Shown one piece after another: positions 1 through 11,819 of a stretch of 64,000 nucleotides of DNA (positions are counted from its first letter, which is position 1; the number at the start of each line of letters is the position of its first letter). The stretch is from Amblyomma americanum (Eukaryota; Arthropoda; Arachnida; Ixodida; Ixodidae): contig NC_135505.1 in assembly GCF_052857255.1 (NCBI RefSeq), forward strand, positions 64,655,149-64,719,148, written 5' to 3'. The notes under the pieces were generated by a model. The model saw only the letters and a list, made by a program, of their open reading frames with translations. It did no database searches and was not told the origin of the DNA. The position numbers and the translations under genes were made by a program.

Positions 1-3000
1 CTTGAGGCGAAGGAAGGTAGTGATAATGGGTACCTATTACTAATCAATGAATTGAGTCAATTCCATTCGCTGATGACTAAAGGAAAAATGGAATGCTTGA
101 GAATGTTGGTTTGACATGATTATTCAGTGAGCGTAAGCTCATGCTTGTGCCGGGATTGCAGTAATTGTCAGAGGGACACATATTTATACACACTTACACT
201 ATAGGTGTTGTGTAATAATTTATGCCACTTTACCTCTTTACCGCTTTAACTGGCCGCTTTACCTGTAGGCTATGCCGGTGTGCTGGTTGTTGCTGCGTAG
301 CCTTGGAGCCTAGCGGCCAGCTCTGAACTCACTCGTGGTGTGAGAGTGCGGATTCCCTTTTTCTTCCACCCTTTGAGTTGTGCTGTCACCTTTGTATTTT
401 TTCTCCACCTTGGCTATAAGAAAACGTTTTAATAATTCTTGCCAAAAATCATCGCCAAATTTTAGAAATGACAAGAAGTGTTCCGACCACCAATAACAAA
501 AAAGAAAATTGGTTGCTTGCTTCGGATTCATACCCTCCCTACATTCTAGTACAGGGGCTCAAATCCCTCGTTAGTATTGATAGGTGTTCTGAGGCCAGCC
601 GAGACCCCTCTGAATTTAAGCACTGCTTCATAATGAACATGAAATTGGCACTATTTGATGATCACCTATTCAGAAGAGACACACACGTTATTTTGAATAG
701 GGGAATGCCAATACATGCCATCAACGTTCTGGTCCAAAGCAGACATTGCAACACACTGATCTCAATGCAGAGGTGAAAAACAAAAACATCTGAGAAAACT
801 CGACACATACTTGTGCTCTGCAATATACGCTGAACGGGCACAGACAAGAACAGCCCCAAATCTGGAGAGTAAGACATCCTATTCGATGAAGCTCTTTTCA
901 GACCTCTTCATACTCAACAGCGGGCACTTCACCTGCATAACTTCATAATTTCCAGCTTTGTATTTTGCATTCGCCATGCTTGGCACTTCCCAGTAATTAT
1001 TTGTATTGCTGGCGTTTCACACAACCGAAAGAAAGTGTTTAAACAGCCAAACATTAAATACATAACGCCACTTGCTCACACTAGTTTTTATAAGTTCTGC
1101 ACTACTAAGGTTATTCATAACCACTTAATTAGAAAGGGCTACAAAGCGCTCCTTTTCTGGGGCTTCTTCTTCAACATTTAGCAGTGATTTTTATTCACAG
1201 CCGCCTGCAACTAAAGGAACTTTACAGCTGCAGGTAACGTTACCAATGTCACTCTGGTGATCGAGCCGCCAGCTTCCTCGTTGGGGTATCGCTGGGACCA
1301 CCGTGGCTGCAATGCGTCGCTCAGTTCACTCAGTCGTTCGCATGCTTTGACGCGTCACCCCGCTCGCACCCTGAGCTTGCAGCTGGTGTAATCGGCTCGT
1401 AGATGTGTGTTATATCCTTAAAACGCCACATCAAATCACCATAAAGATGCACATATGCGAAGCGAATAACACAACGCTAAACAGACCGAGCGGTGAAAGC
1501 TATCTGCAGTCCGCAACGGCCCAATAATGGCGTCGAAACACACGCGTGCAGGCAGCGCACAATGGTGTCGCGCGTCGAATAATGAACAGGTAGTCGGGCA
1601 ACCACCTTAACGACAGCCCAAAACATAGTCACGCGCCTTGCTGGGCGGTATACAATTGCCCTATTTACATTAATTAAGGACTCCTACGCGTACACGCGTA
1701 GCTGGCATTTAGGAAGCCCATCTATGCACACACCAAAGCATTCGCGTCGCACCGCATACATTGCGAACACTGACAGTTCAGAATGTTTATGATTCGATGT
1801 GGAATGCGCTTTGCTGCCGCGGAAACAAGTGAAACACGCGCAATGAAGAACGGAAACGAAGAGGAGAGAGCGGTAGGGTTTTTTTGAGATGGGTACATCT
1901 CACGAAACTCTGCCGTACTCGCCTTTGTGCACGCTAGTTTATTTTCGCGGACGCAAGTTGCGCGCATTCCTGGGTTCACTATGGGTCTCACCTGGAAACG
2001 AAGACTTGACGGCTTGCAGTAACCGCTTTCTTCTCTTGCTTCGCGACAAGATAAAAGCTTCAGCAGCTTCCACGGTTGAGGTAGAATGTATTGTCAAGAT
2101 GAAACAGCTCCATGCTTCTCGGCGTGGTCACTTTTTCACAAAGTACGCGAACGGCTGCATGCATTGCTGACACGCGGCGTAAGCTACTATAAGCAGAAAG
2201 CCCAAACGCAAGTTTGAAGCAACAATTTTGAAATCAAAGCCATAAACAGCACTTGCACAACAGCAGCACGGGCCATGGCACGGCGCGGCGTAAGGCCTGG
2301 CCGGATATCACGCCTGGATGCAAGAATGTCAAGGAGGACGGAGTTGATGCGTCCTGCCTCGTGACCTGGCAGCCAGCGCGCTGGATTTGAACGACGCTGG
2401 GAGGCACGCTAGGCGTGGGCGCCTGACTATTAGCATTGCGCGTGCCGCGGCAAATAATTACTGCGAATTGTTGCAAAACTGCAGTTAGCTAAAGGCGCTT
2501 CGCGCCTCAGTGTCTTTGAGTGATCCCAATCGGCCTCTCAAAAGCATTAGAAGTTGCATTGACGCGTCATTTTCAACCGTCTTATTTCCTACAGACAATG
2601 TGTAAATCGCCCTGATATTAGACATATAATTATTTTGATGTAATGCAATTATTATTTTGTAGTGTGAAGTAATTGCTTACATATCTATTTTATAATTATG
2701 CTGAGCTACTCATGATCCAAACACAGCGAATAAATTGGCTTCTGTGGGCAGTTTTCCATGCTCAAGAACACATCATCTCTCTGATGTGCACATTACCACA
2801 CCAGCGCTCTGCTGTGCACTTTTGTCTGGTGCGCACACTATACGACACCAACCCACCCTGGCGTGCACATCACAGCACGCTAACAGAGTAGATTGTGTAC
2901 ACCAGCCCACAGCAATGCAGTCTGGAATACGATTACTATATTACACATTTCTTTTTTGCAATATAGGCATGTGTAATAAGTTGAGCAAGCAAATGTCCAT

Positions 3001-3838
3001 GAATTGGGCACCAACTTTTTTCTGTCATTTGTGTTATAATATGGTGGTCCTTGTTACCTTAGCTATCTACGTTTTACCTGTAGCATTGAACCATTATCTG
3101 TTAATTTTCAACTCTTTCTGTACCATTGTGATCATATGGCAGCCACACTTATTTGCTTCCATGTGATGCATAGATCTTTGTATTTGAACAGCACTGACCA
3201 GAGGCCAGAAGTGACTCATCATCATCTTCTGCCACAGAATGGTGCCAACCCTTATATTCCCATATTTCAAATAAACAGTGTTGGTGGATCGACTTCCCCA
3301 AAATTTTATTCTGTCATTATCTGTTACTTGGCTATAAGGCAGCTCTGCATAATGCAGCGGCTGACACAAAGCTGCGGGCACAAATATATGCAACTTTTAA
3401 CTATATTGCCTGTAAGTTACATCTTACATTTTTAAATGTGCAAGGACCTTCTATGGGTTTTTGTGATATGACTGAATTTTTATTTACTTTGCACCTTTTG
3501 CACCTATAAATAGAAGAACATTGATTTTTACACTAAAGCTAACAGAATTGCATGCCCAAGGAAAGGTTCTTGGAAATCGCCTAACTAAATTTCACACATC
3601 CATGTTGCTTTTTAATACATGATGCATGATCTGACCTCATCCTTTTCAAAAATCAGCAAGATATTGACAATCGTTCACAAGGGAAAAGAACAGGCCTGTC
3701 TCAGCCTAATTGAGTGCTAATAAAATGTTTTTATATATTAAGGCATTGCTCCTTTAATACCTAAGTTAAATATATATTTGGCTTAGTTTGCCCATACTAT
3801 GCTTACGTAATTCGATGCGCGTTTAAAACACAGCTTTT
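1..3838. other. Unassigned intergenic DNA
   Basis: I see no recognisable gene, RNA gene or transposon in this stretch. The open frames are short (under about 145 codons), overlap on both strands and show no family motif. A GC-rich patch lies at about 2260-2460. It may contain transposon relics too old to recognise by eye. Confidence 0.5.
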
Positions 3839-3839
3839 G

Positions 3840-4170
3840 ACCAGGTAAATCTAAATATTCTGGACAGTAATTGATTTTTGATAGCAGCATTTACAATGTT
3901 GATAACGTTAGATATATATTTTGTTGACACCTTTCGAATGCAGTCAACAGCATACAGTGCTGACAACGTCAAGCATAAATTTTGTTGATGCCCGTTGAAT
4001 GCAGTCAACAACATCAACTTTCTCGACAAGGTAAGTATAAAATTTGTTGACAAGCGTTGATTGCAGTCAATGGCACTGGCAGTGTTGGAAAAGTTTAATA
4101 TAAATTTTATTGACTGCTGTTGACTGTAGTCAACAAGCATTCCGTTTTTGTTGAGTAGTTGTTGATTCCA
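3840..4170. repeat. Degenerate tandem repeat, about 62-bp unit, 4-5 copies
   Basis: The motif TTTTGTTGAC, or a close variant, recurs at about 3920, 3981, 4042 and 4105, spaced 61-64 bp. Each copy is followed about 15 bp later by GCAGTCAAC or a variant. Every unit therefore carries a short inverted pair GTTGAC/GTCAAC that could fold into a hairpin. The copies are clearly diverged, so this is an old array. Nothing suggests that it is coding, although one minus-strand frame stays open through it. Confidence 0.7.
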
Positions 4171-5104
4171 TAAGATGACTACAGTTGGTCAAAGAAATGG
4201 CGATGCTGATTTTTGTAACGGATGTTTTTTGTCGAGCTCGAGCGATGAGCGCATGTGAAAAGCGCTTAGGTCACGGAGCACTTCGGCCCAGCCGTATGCA
4301 CAAGGTGGAATCCACCTATTGCCTGCTATGCGCAGGCTGCCTCAAAACAATGTTTCAATGTCGGTTCTTATGCTTGCGTTAGAAAATCGAAGAAATCGAT
4401 GCGGCAGGAAATCTTTCTCTTTTACAAGAGAGAGTGCAATCTTTCTCCGCATGACAGAGAAAATTGTGCACTAGCCACAAGCAGTACAAACTTCCAAATG
4501 TCGACGCTGCTTGAAGTATTCGGTTGGTGCTAACTAGCAAACACGATCACGATTATTGATGCCAATAAGGCAAGTGTGAATCCCGAGCAGCACATATATT
4601 CGGTCCAATATTGAAAATATATTGGCAAATGATGGCCCTATAAATGACCATTATAAAACAAACCATTTCCAATATTTAGCCAAATGCCTGTGTTGCTTCA
4701 GATTTGTCCCATTTTCGTTAAAATAAAGAACAACCTTTTAAGCCGTTTTTTTAATTCTTGTGAAGAAGTTCAGGTCAATCCACGCGTTAAACTTCTGCAG
4801 AGTGAACAGTTTCCGTCTTTGCTGTACTCCAACAAACGCATTTGGAAAACAGAGAATGTGTTCCTTCCACCTTCCTCCTAGCTCAAAAAAGTAGCGAGGG
4901 TATTCGTTTTTTCCAGTTTCATTATTAAACTGTCTAGCCAGCCCTTTCCAAGATCCATGGGAACTCATTAATCCAATTGTTCTGTGAAGAGAGCTGCATT
5001 ATGGAACGTAGTATTCTTCGTTCCGAGACAGGCGACAAAAGAGCCATGAGAAACGCTGCAGTTCTGGACCCCGTATCAATTTAGGCTTGCTGTAGTTATA
5101 AACG
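4171..5104. other. Unassigned intergenic DNA
   Basis: No gene or mobile element is recognised. The short frames here have no family motifs. Confidence 0.5.
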
Positions 5105-5243
5105 CTCGATGACATTGCACAGCACACAAGCATTAGTCTATATTTCGCCTGTATCAACATAGGACTACCACTGCGGTATCGGACTCACGATCTTCGGATA
5201 TGCAGCCGAACGCCAAATGTCCTGGGCCAATACGGCAAGTCTC
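5105..5243 (-). mobile_element. Degenerate Ruka-type tRNA-derived SINE remnant
   Basis: Read on the minus strand, this piece matches the better copies at 23158-23402 and 29268-29610. A diverged tRNA-like head (about 5243-5170) is followed by the body with AGGCGAAATATAGAC and GTGTGCTGTGCAATGTCA. Both promoter boxes and the 3' end are badly eroded. Ruka is an established ixodid tick SINE family; the assignment is by eye from shared body sequence. Confidence 0.6.
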
Positions 5244-7676
5244 AGGAGAAACATGTGCGAATAAAAACGAAGCTTGCTTGCTTACTTCTGAAAGGATGCG
5301 GATTGCTCAACGTTGTCATATAAACTAACTACGCCGGAAGCTGAGAATGAACTGGAATCTAGCTTTTTCTGCTTGACTGCGGTGACGGCAGAACCAGTGA
5401 GCTGGCTGAGGTAAGGAAGGCGGTTCAAAAGAGCTCTCTGAATAATTCATGGCTTGAGGCGTCTCAGTAAATAGCTTAATCTCCAACAGCAACAATAAAA
5501 TTTAAAGAAAAAATATTTCTTAATCATTATTCCACGCATGCAGCGGTGATGGTGCTACGAGAAGAATATTGTTAGCTCCACCACAACACATGCAACACCA
5601 GTAGAATACCGGGTGACCTAAAAATATTCGTATTCGCACTTACACGAATATTTGTGTATTAGGCGTACGCACGAGAGGGGGTTTATATAAATTCCGGAAA
5701 AAACATTTTGCCAGCGAGAGCCGAAAGCAAGAAGCACAGTTTCAGATACGTTATAATCAGTTTTAGGAAACACAATCCTGAGCTGTGATTACGTTATTTT
5801 TTTCTTTTCTTAAGAGCAGAAAGGCCGTGGAAAATTTATGGAGCTTTCTTGTTTGGTTTTGAATACACCAGCTGACAGATTACGTCAGCGCTTCACAGAC
5901 GCTGAATTTTCGTCGCCTGTACCTGAGGCATATCTCTCGCACAATAAAAGCGGAAGTCTGCGCTTTTGTGTCACATTTCGCCTGACTTATTAGCTGAATG
6001 TTACAACGCTAGCGCAGAAGAAATCTTTGCTTTCGCAGTTACTCGACATGGTTTCTTCTCTTCGTTTGCATTTTGACGGGTCCCTTGTCAGGAAAGTCTG
6101 CTCATCTAACAGAAGTTGCTTCATAGGAACCGTGCGATACTTATAAAATTGGCTACGCCCTTTTGTGGGAGAGGACGACTTCCGAACAGCTGAACAAATT
6201 TACAGCGATAGCTGTTAGGTGTCCGTGCCTGGCTCGTATTATTAACCCTTAAGCGCCCAGCAGGCATACTACAATAGAGCGGGGGTTATAAGAGTGGCCG
6301 GCGGTCGTGCATAGAATTGAAAAGGCAACTAAAAACAGAACTAAGAAAAAGAAAAGAAAGTTACAAATTGAAGTACTCAAGCAAGGACGTGTATTAATGT
6401 GGGAGAAAATATGCAGCAATACAACGACTACAGTAGAACATGTTGATCTCTATGCAGTGCATGGTGACTGATGCAGGGTACAGAAAACAAATCTATTATT
6501 ACCCCTTGAAACTTTTCGTTGTCGATTGCGGCCGCTTCTTAAGGGCAAATCCTTTGTATTTAATTCATGTATATATAATTAATACTTCAGCCCCTCTAAA
6601 GAAGCCCTAGCAGGTGAGCACACAAAATTCTACACGCAATATAAATCTATACATCAAGACAACAAGCGTACATGATCAGATACATGATTAGAGCAGAGTC
6701 GTAATCAGGAAACATTAGGAACATGACGGAGAGGAAAATTATGTACTCATTGTAAAGCTGAAAACCAGACTCAAAGTATAACGCGAGTAAAGTATTAAGA
6801 ATATGAAGAAACCAAAACTTTCGTGCCGACGAATCAAATAGAAGTGAAGAAGAAAATTAAAGACGAGGCATACGGCCCGGTGCTGTTTTTTTTTTCGAAA
6901 AGTGATAAATCAAAGCGATAAATCAGTATTCACAGTCCAAAGTACTATCATGAACAATATCAGCAGGAAAAGAGAAGCACGTGGCATATAGCCTTACACC
7001 GTCCTTGTGGCCATGCACGGGGGCCTTTTTTTCGAACACCCTGGAAAGGGTTCTGCGGCATTGCCTGCATTCGTGAAAGAAAAAAAAAATGCTCTCTTTA
7101 CACTTTGTTTCTGAATTCGAGGCTATCGGGCACGTGATCCTGTGTTCGTGCTCCTATTGCTCATAATTGCGCAATCGTCAGCACGTCTGGCTAGAGGCTT
7201 TGAACTTACTGATTTTGGCCGCACGCGCAACGGAGGCGATAACGCCTGCCTTGAAATAGCCTGTATCTAAGCATGCGCCATTAGACTGATTACACTGCCT
7301 TCTGCTTTATCGCCATTTGGTCCACAGCCGCGATAGCAAATGATCGGCGGTAAAGGCACTACGGGCTGCCTCAGCACAGCCGAGATACGAAGTCTAGGAG
7401 ACTTTTTGTTGCAGCTCGAGCCCAGACGTGTTTTCTCGGTTTCGGCTCCGTGGCCTGCAGCACCTTCGGCGCCGATTGCTTGCGATCATTGCGGCTATTC
7501 GGCTTGGTGATAACGATGAAGGCCGTGTGATCAGTACGGCAAAGCTTCCTCAGATTCAGATTTTCTCATAGCATGCGTTATCGGCATAGCGTCACGCATG
7601 CAGCCGAAACAGACCTTTCGCGCGCTCTACACAGAAGCGTCGACAGTTGTCCTTAAAGAGTTAAATGAGAACGCTG
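5244..7676. other. Unassigned AT-rich intergenic DNA
   Basis: No gene or repeat family is recognised. A short palindrome built on AATATTCGT/ACGAATATT sits near 5622-5652, and homopolymer runs occur near 6888 and 7080. Both look like ordinary low-complexity sequence. Confidence 0.5.
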
Positions 7677-7722
7677 TTAATAATAATAATAATATTAATA
7701 ATAATAATAATAATAATTTATT
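7677..7722. repeat. (TAA)n microsatellite, probable LINE 3' tail
   Basis: This is a nearly pure TAA run with one interruption. It lies at the 3' end of the minus-strand LINE and reads as a (TTA)n tail on that strand, as expected for LINEs that end in short tandem repeats. Confidence 0.7.
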
Positions 7723-8057
7723 TCCCACCAAAAAGAGAAGCTGCATGAAAACAGCAGCTTAACAAAGCCCCGATGAAAGCACGCAACTCAAGAGGAAAGT
7801 AAACTAACGATGAAATACATTGATTGGCAAGACATGTACACAAAGTTACCATGTTCAATGAAAAATCAATTACAACACATAGTACGCAGTAAGGCTATAT
7901 TTATTTCTTAGTTTTTTTTGCGATCAAGTAAGATTATCAGTGAATATCTAGATCGACACAAAAATGGATGCATACAATGGACATGGAAAAAACAATGTCA
8001 ATAAAACATTTAGGTACGGAGTATGTAATGTTTATGTAAGTAAACTTTTTTTTTACA

Positions 8058-8293
8058 CAGCCATCGCGGTGGCTGAGCGGTTATGGCACTCGGCTCCTGG
8101 CCCGAAAGACGGGGTTTCGATCTCTGCCGCGGTGGTCGAATTTCAATGAAGGCGAAATTCTAGAGGTCCGTGTACTGTGCGATGTCAGTGCACGTTAAAC
8201 AACCGCAGGTGGTCGAAATTTCCGGAGCCCTTCACTGCAGCCTCTTTCATAGCATGAGTCGCTTTGGGACGTTAAACCTCCATAAACCAAACC
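8058..8293 (+). mobile_element. Ruka-type tRNA-derived SINE with target-site duplication
   Basis: A tRNA-like head carries a pol III A box (GTGGCTGAGCGGTTATGG, near 8070) and B box (GGGTTTCGATCTC, near 8112). The typical tick SINE body follows (GTGTACTGTGCGATGTCAGT, GGTGGTCGAAATTTCCGGAG) and ends CATAAACCAAACC. The flanks are near-identical: AAAC, nine T and ACA at 8042-8057, and AAAC, nine T and CACA at 8294-8310. This is a clear target-site duplication and fixes both ends. The element inserted into the 3' untranslated part of an older minus-strand LINE. Confidence 0.88.
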
Positions 8294-9410
8294 AAACTTT
8301 TTTTTTCACAATCTCAACACTACTTTTATTTTAATAATTAGGAAGTATTGCCACGGTCAAAGTAAGCTTTTCGTGTAAGTAATTACCAGGAGGAGTTAAG
8401 AAATTCCATTTTTCATTTTGGCAGGATATGTATGCTACGACGTTCTGTTTTAATGATGATAGTTGGCGCAAAACATTCAAGTTTGAATTACTTCACGTTT
8501 GAATGCAGGACTTAAGTGATAGTTATATAGACTGTGCACTGTTATGGTTGCTTTTGGAAAATAACTATGCATATGGCAGTTATATGGTAAGTCATAAACT
8601 ATTTGTTCATATTTTTTTCGGAACGAGAAACAGTTTTTCCCAAATTGTACATGTAGGCGTACCCTAGACCAATAGACAGCAATTTAGATGCGGGTACACA
8701 AGAGAATTATAATGAATAATTTTTACCTGTAATAGAAAATATTTTCTAAGGCGTGGTACGATACAAATTAGACAAGAAACACTTGTTGAAACAGTGCTAA
8801 TGTGGTTCATTTCAAAGCATATTTTGCGAAAAAGTTACTCCGAGGATTATAATCTGATCAGCTATTTCTAGTTTTTCGCCTCCATACGTTAAGCTTAACA
8901 ATGTGTTTAACTTCTTTGATTTCAGGTTAGATATAACAGTTTTTTTGTTTTGTTAGCGTTTATAATGAGGTTGTTTGCTGTTGACCACTTTTACAGCTTT
9001 ATAAGGAAACAGCTTGCTGCATTTTGGTGTTTATTACAGTCTGGTGCTGCTAAAATATACATACATCATCCACATATATACTATATTTTGGATTGGCAGA
9101 GATATTTATATTGTCGTTGATATAAAAAGAATTGGTAGAGAACACAGAATTCTCCCCAGCGGAAACCCTTTTAAAGTAGTTTTCACTGAGATTAATATGA
9201 ATCGACTTTTACAAACTGTTGCCAGTAATAAACATAATGAATGAGTTTGAGAAAATGTCCACGAATCTCATAAACTTCCAGTTTTTTAAGTAATGTACAC
9301 TGATGAACACAGTAAAATCCTTTAGAGAAATTCACATAGATTCGAAGTTCTAAAATTCATTTCTTAATTGGTGTTTTCTAAACCCAAACTTCGCGGCTGG
9401 GAATAAATTT

Positions 9411-9634
9411 GCGGTGGTTTAGTCCTGGTGAAAACTTGAGTGACGCGATAGCTACAGCTGGCCGAGTGGAACTTGGTCACGTGACCAACCACGTGATCAG
9501 CCACGGCGCCGCACCGCCGGCAGCTGCTCCGCACCATATGGCCAACTATGGGACAGCGTGGTGGCGCCGTCACGGGGTGGCGCGCTGCTACGCTTAAGGT
9601 TTGAGATGCTACCGTAATGGAGCTATCGCTACAA
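9411..9634 (+). mobile_element. Short non-autonomous DNA element, family copy 1
   Basis: The element begins GCGGTGGTTTAGTCCTGGTG and ends GAGCTATCGCTACAA. Related copies lie at 20047-20324 (minus), 23028-23157 (truncated) and 28661-28867. Shared landmarks are a 5' TTTAG..GGT.AAAC hairpin, GTGACGCGATAGC near the 5' side and GCTATCGCTACAA at the 3' side, giving subterminal inverted repeats. E-box-like palindromes including GGTCACGTGACC lie inside. No coding capacity is seen. It could be a MITE or a Helentron-derived element. It sits inside the older LINE. Confidence 0.7.
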
Positions 9635-10424
9635 TAAATTTTGTATATCTAAGAAGTTACAAATTCGAATAAGGATGAGTTTCCAAACCCTTAGAGAATA
9701 ATGGCAGGGCAGAGATAGGCCGGTAATTACCCACGTCGTTCGGATCAACCTTTTTAAACAGTACAGCCACTTATGAAATCTGCATTCTTTTCGAAAATGG
9801 GGCTCTGAGCAACAGAGTTTTAAAAATGTATGTTAGGTAGGGACACAGAATGTCAAGAGCATATTTAATGCTCTGAATTTGCAGAAGTTCTGTCTGCATG
9901 ACAGCTTGAACTAAACACCAATAGACCATATATTAAGGAAGGAAGAACCTGAGATCACCTCCGATTCGGTCACTGAATTAAGAAAAGCGCAAGATTGGTT
10001 ACTGACAGACATGAGGTCGACGAACTCAATAAATTTCCTCAATGAGAATATTGAAGGCAATGATCATCCAAAGAGTTTGCAAGAGCGTTGCCAGATATTT
10101 TCCTGCCATTTAGCATCAATTTCGAGATACATTGTGTCGACATCGTAGGCTCAGAAACGGTACTTAATACTTATTCACAGTAATCACTTTTATATAAGCA
10201 ACTCTTTAATTGAGAGTAAAGGCAACGGTACTTATCTGCTTGTTTTAAATGTATTTGTTTACCTATTTCGACAAGTTTCATATCTCCTCAAAAGATTCGG
10301 ATCTTTTGTTTTAAGGAAACGATTGTAAAGTCTGTCCTTATAAGTAAATTTGCTACACAGTTGGGATGTAATCCAGGGTTTGCGGATTTTTCTACCTTAG
10401 ATAAAATTTTCTAATGAAGAATAA

Positions 10425-11566
10425 TAATGAAATTGAAGAAACTCGTAAAGCGGAAGGCCATTAACGGGTTAGTATTAAAAGAGAAAATTGAGAACTTTAG
10501 GATTTCGCTGCAGACCAGATATTCTGCTTCAACTGAGGAACACGATCTTAAAGTTCAAAAAGTCAATGATAATCTCACTGCTATTATTACAGAGTGCGCT
10601 GTAGAAGTAGGTGGTAGGATGGTTCGACAGGATCCCGGCAAGCTAACACAAGGCACGAAAGATCTGATTAAGAAACATCAAAGCATAAATGCACCTAGCC
10701 CTAGAGACAAAGTACAATTAGGAGAGCTATCGAAGTTAATAAATAAGCGCTAGAAGGTGGGCGGGGGGGGGGTGTAACGGACGTAAGGAAGTTTAATATG
10801 CAGAGAATCGAGCATGCTCTAAAGAGGGGAGGTAGCTTAAAAGCAGGGAAGGGGAAAATAGGCACAGGTAAAAAACCTGCCTTATGCGTTAAAAGACAAA
10901 GAGGACAATCTCATCAGAGGTATGTGCTAGATAGTGAGTAGATAGTTAAAGTAGCCAGAGTTCTACACCAAACTGTAGTGTAGCCAATGGAATCAGAACG
11001 TTAATGAGAGCGACCGTAGAGAACAGCAGATCGTCATCCCGTGAGTAACGAAAGAGGAAGTAAAGAAAGCCTTAGGAGCAATGGAAAGAGAAAAGCACAT
11101 GGTGTGGATTAGGTAACAGCCGATCTGTTTAAAGACGAGGGGGAGAGGAAGATTGTAATAGAAAAATTAGCCGCCCTGTATACGTTATCTCTTATTGCTT
11201 TGAGCGCGCCAGAAGCTAGAAAACTGCTAAAAGCGTTATAATCTGTAAGAAAAGAGGCGTCAAGGAATTGAAAAATTTGACCAATCGACTTACTAGCCGT
11301 TGCTTCGAAGGTATTTACTAAGGTAATCGCTAATGAAGTCAGGGCAGCTGTAAACTTGAGTCAACTAGATGAACAGGCTGCATTAAGTAAAGAATACCTG
11401 ACAATAGACCATATACAAGCGTTCAGTCAGATCACAGAGAAACGCGTAAAATATAACCAACCCCTAATCACGCTTTAATAGATCATGAAAAAGTATTTGG
11501 CTTAGTCGAAACCTTAGCATCATGCAGACACTACAGAACGAAGCTTTAAAAGAGCTTTATGTAAAT
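10425..11566 (+). mobile_element. RTE/BovB-like LINE fragment, plus strand, decayed
   Basis: The frame at 10427-10753 is homologous to the better RTE fragment at 22098-22985 (shared LVKRKAINGL, NDNLTAIITECAVEVGGR and LTQGTKDLIKK), which is the linker between endonuclease and reverse transcriptase. Downstream, in broken frames, are RT motifs resembling NYRPIDLLAV, VFTKVIANEVRAAVN and TIDHIQAFSQITEK. The fragment lacks the endonuclease and the catalytic RT box. It stops at 11566, where the 3' tail of the minus-strand LINE-1 begins. It is inactive. Confidence 0.75.
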
Positions 11567-11819
11567 TTACTTCTTTATTTATTTATTAGAGATACTATCA
11601 GTCCGGTCAGGGCCAAGATACGAGCGATACAGGGTACAGATTACAAAGGCGGAACACGACAAACAAAACACCAGCACCATCCAGTCGGTGCCAAGTTTTA
11701 AGATATCAAAAAGTGGAACTGACCTCTAAGCAACAAATAAAAATGCGCAAAAATATCGCTGCAACGAAACAGAAAACAATGAAAACACCATGCCCAACAC
11801 AAATGCAAGGCGCAATATA

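Larger units (their letters stand above)
7677..10400 (-). mobile_element. Old decayed LINE (CR1/L2-like), minus strand, interrupted by two insertions
   Basis: Minus-strand conceptual translation shows LINE ORF2 landmarks in the right order, broken by many stops and frameshifts. There is a linker like PWITSQLCSKFTYKDRLYNR (about 10380-10300), a finger motif DPNDVGNYRPISALPLFSK (about 9750-9690), a catalytic box YVDDVCIF (about 9080-9050), and thumb motifs EIADQIIILGVTFS (about 8870-8820) and YPHLNCCLLVWGTP (about 8690-8640). The 3' end is probably the TAA-repeat tract at 7677-7722. A short non-autonomous element (9411-9634) and a Ruka SINE (8058-8293) interrupt it. The 5' part, including the endonuclease, is missing; the plus-strand RTE fragment begins there. 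It is certainly inactive. Confidence 0.75.
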
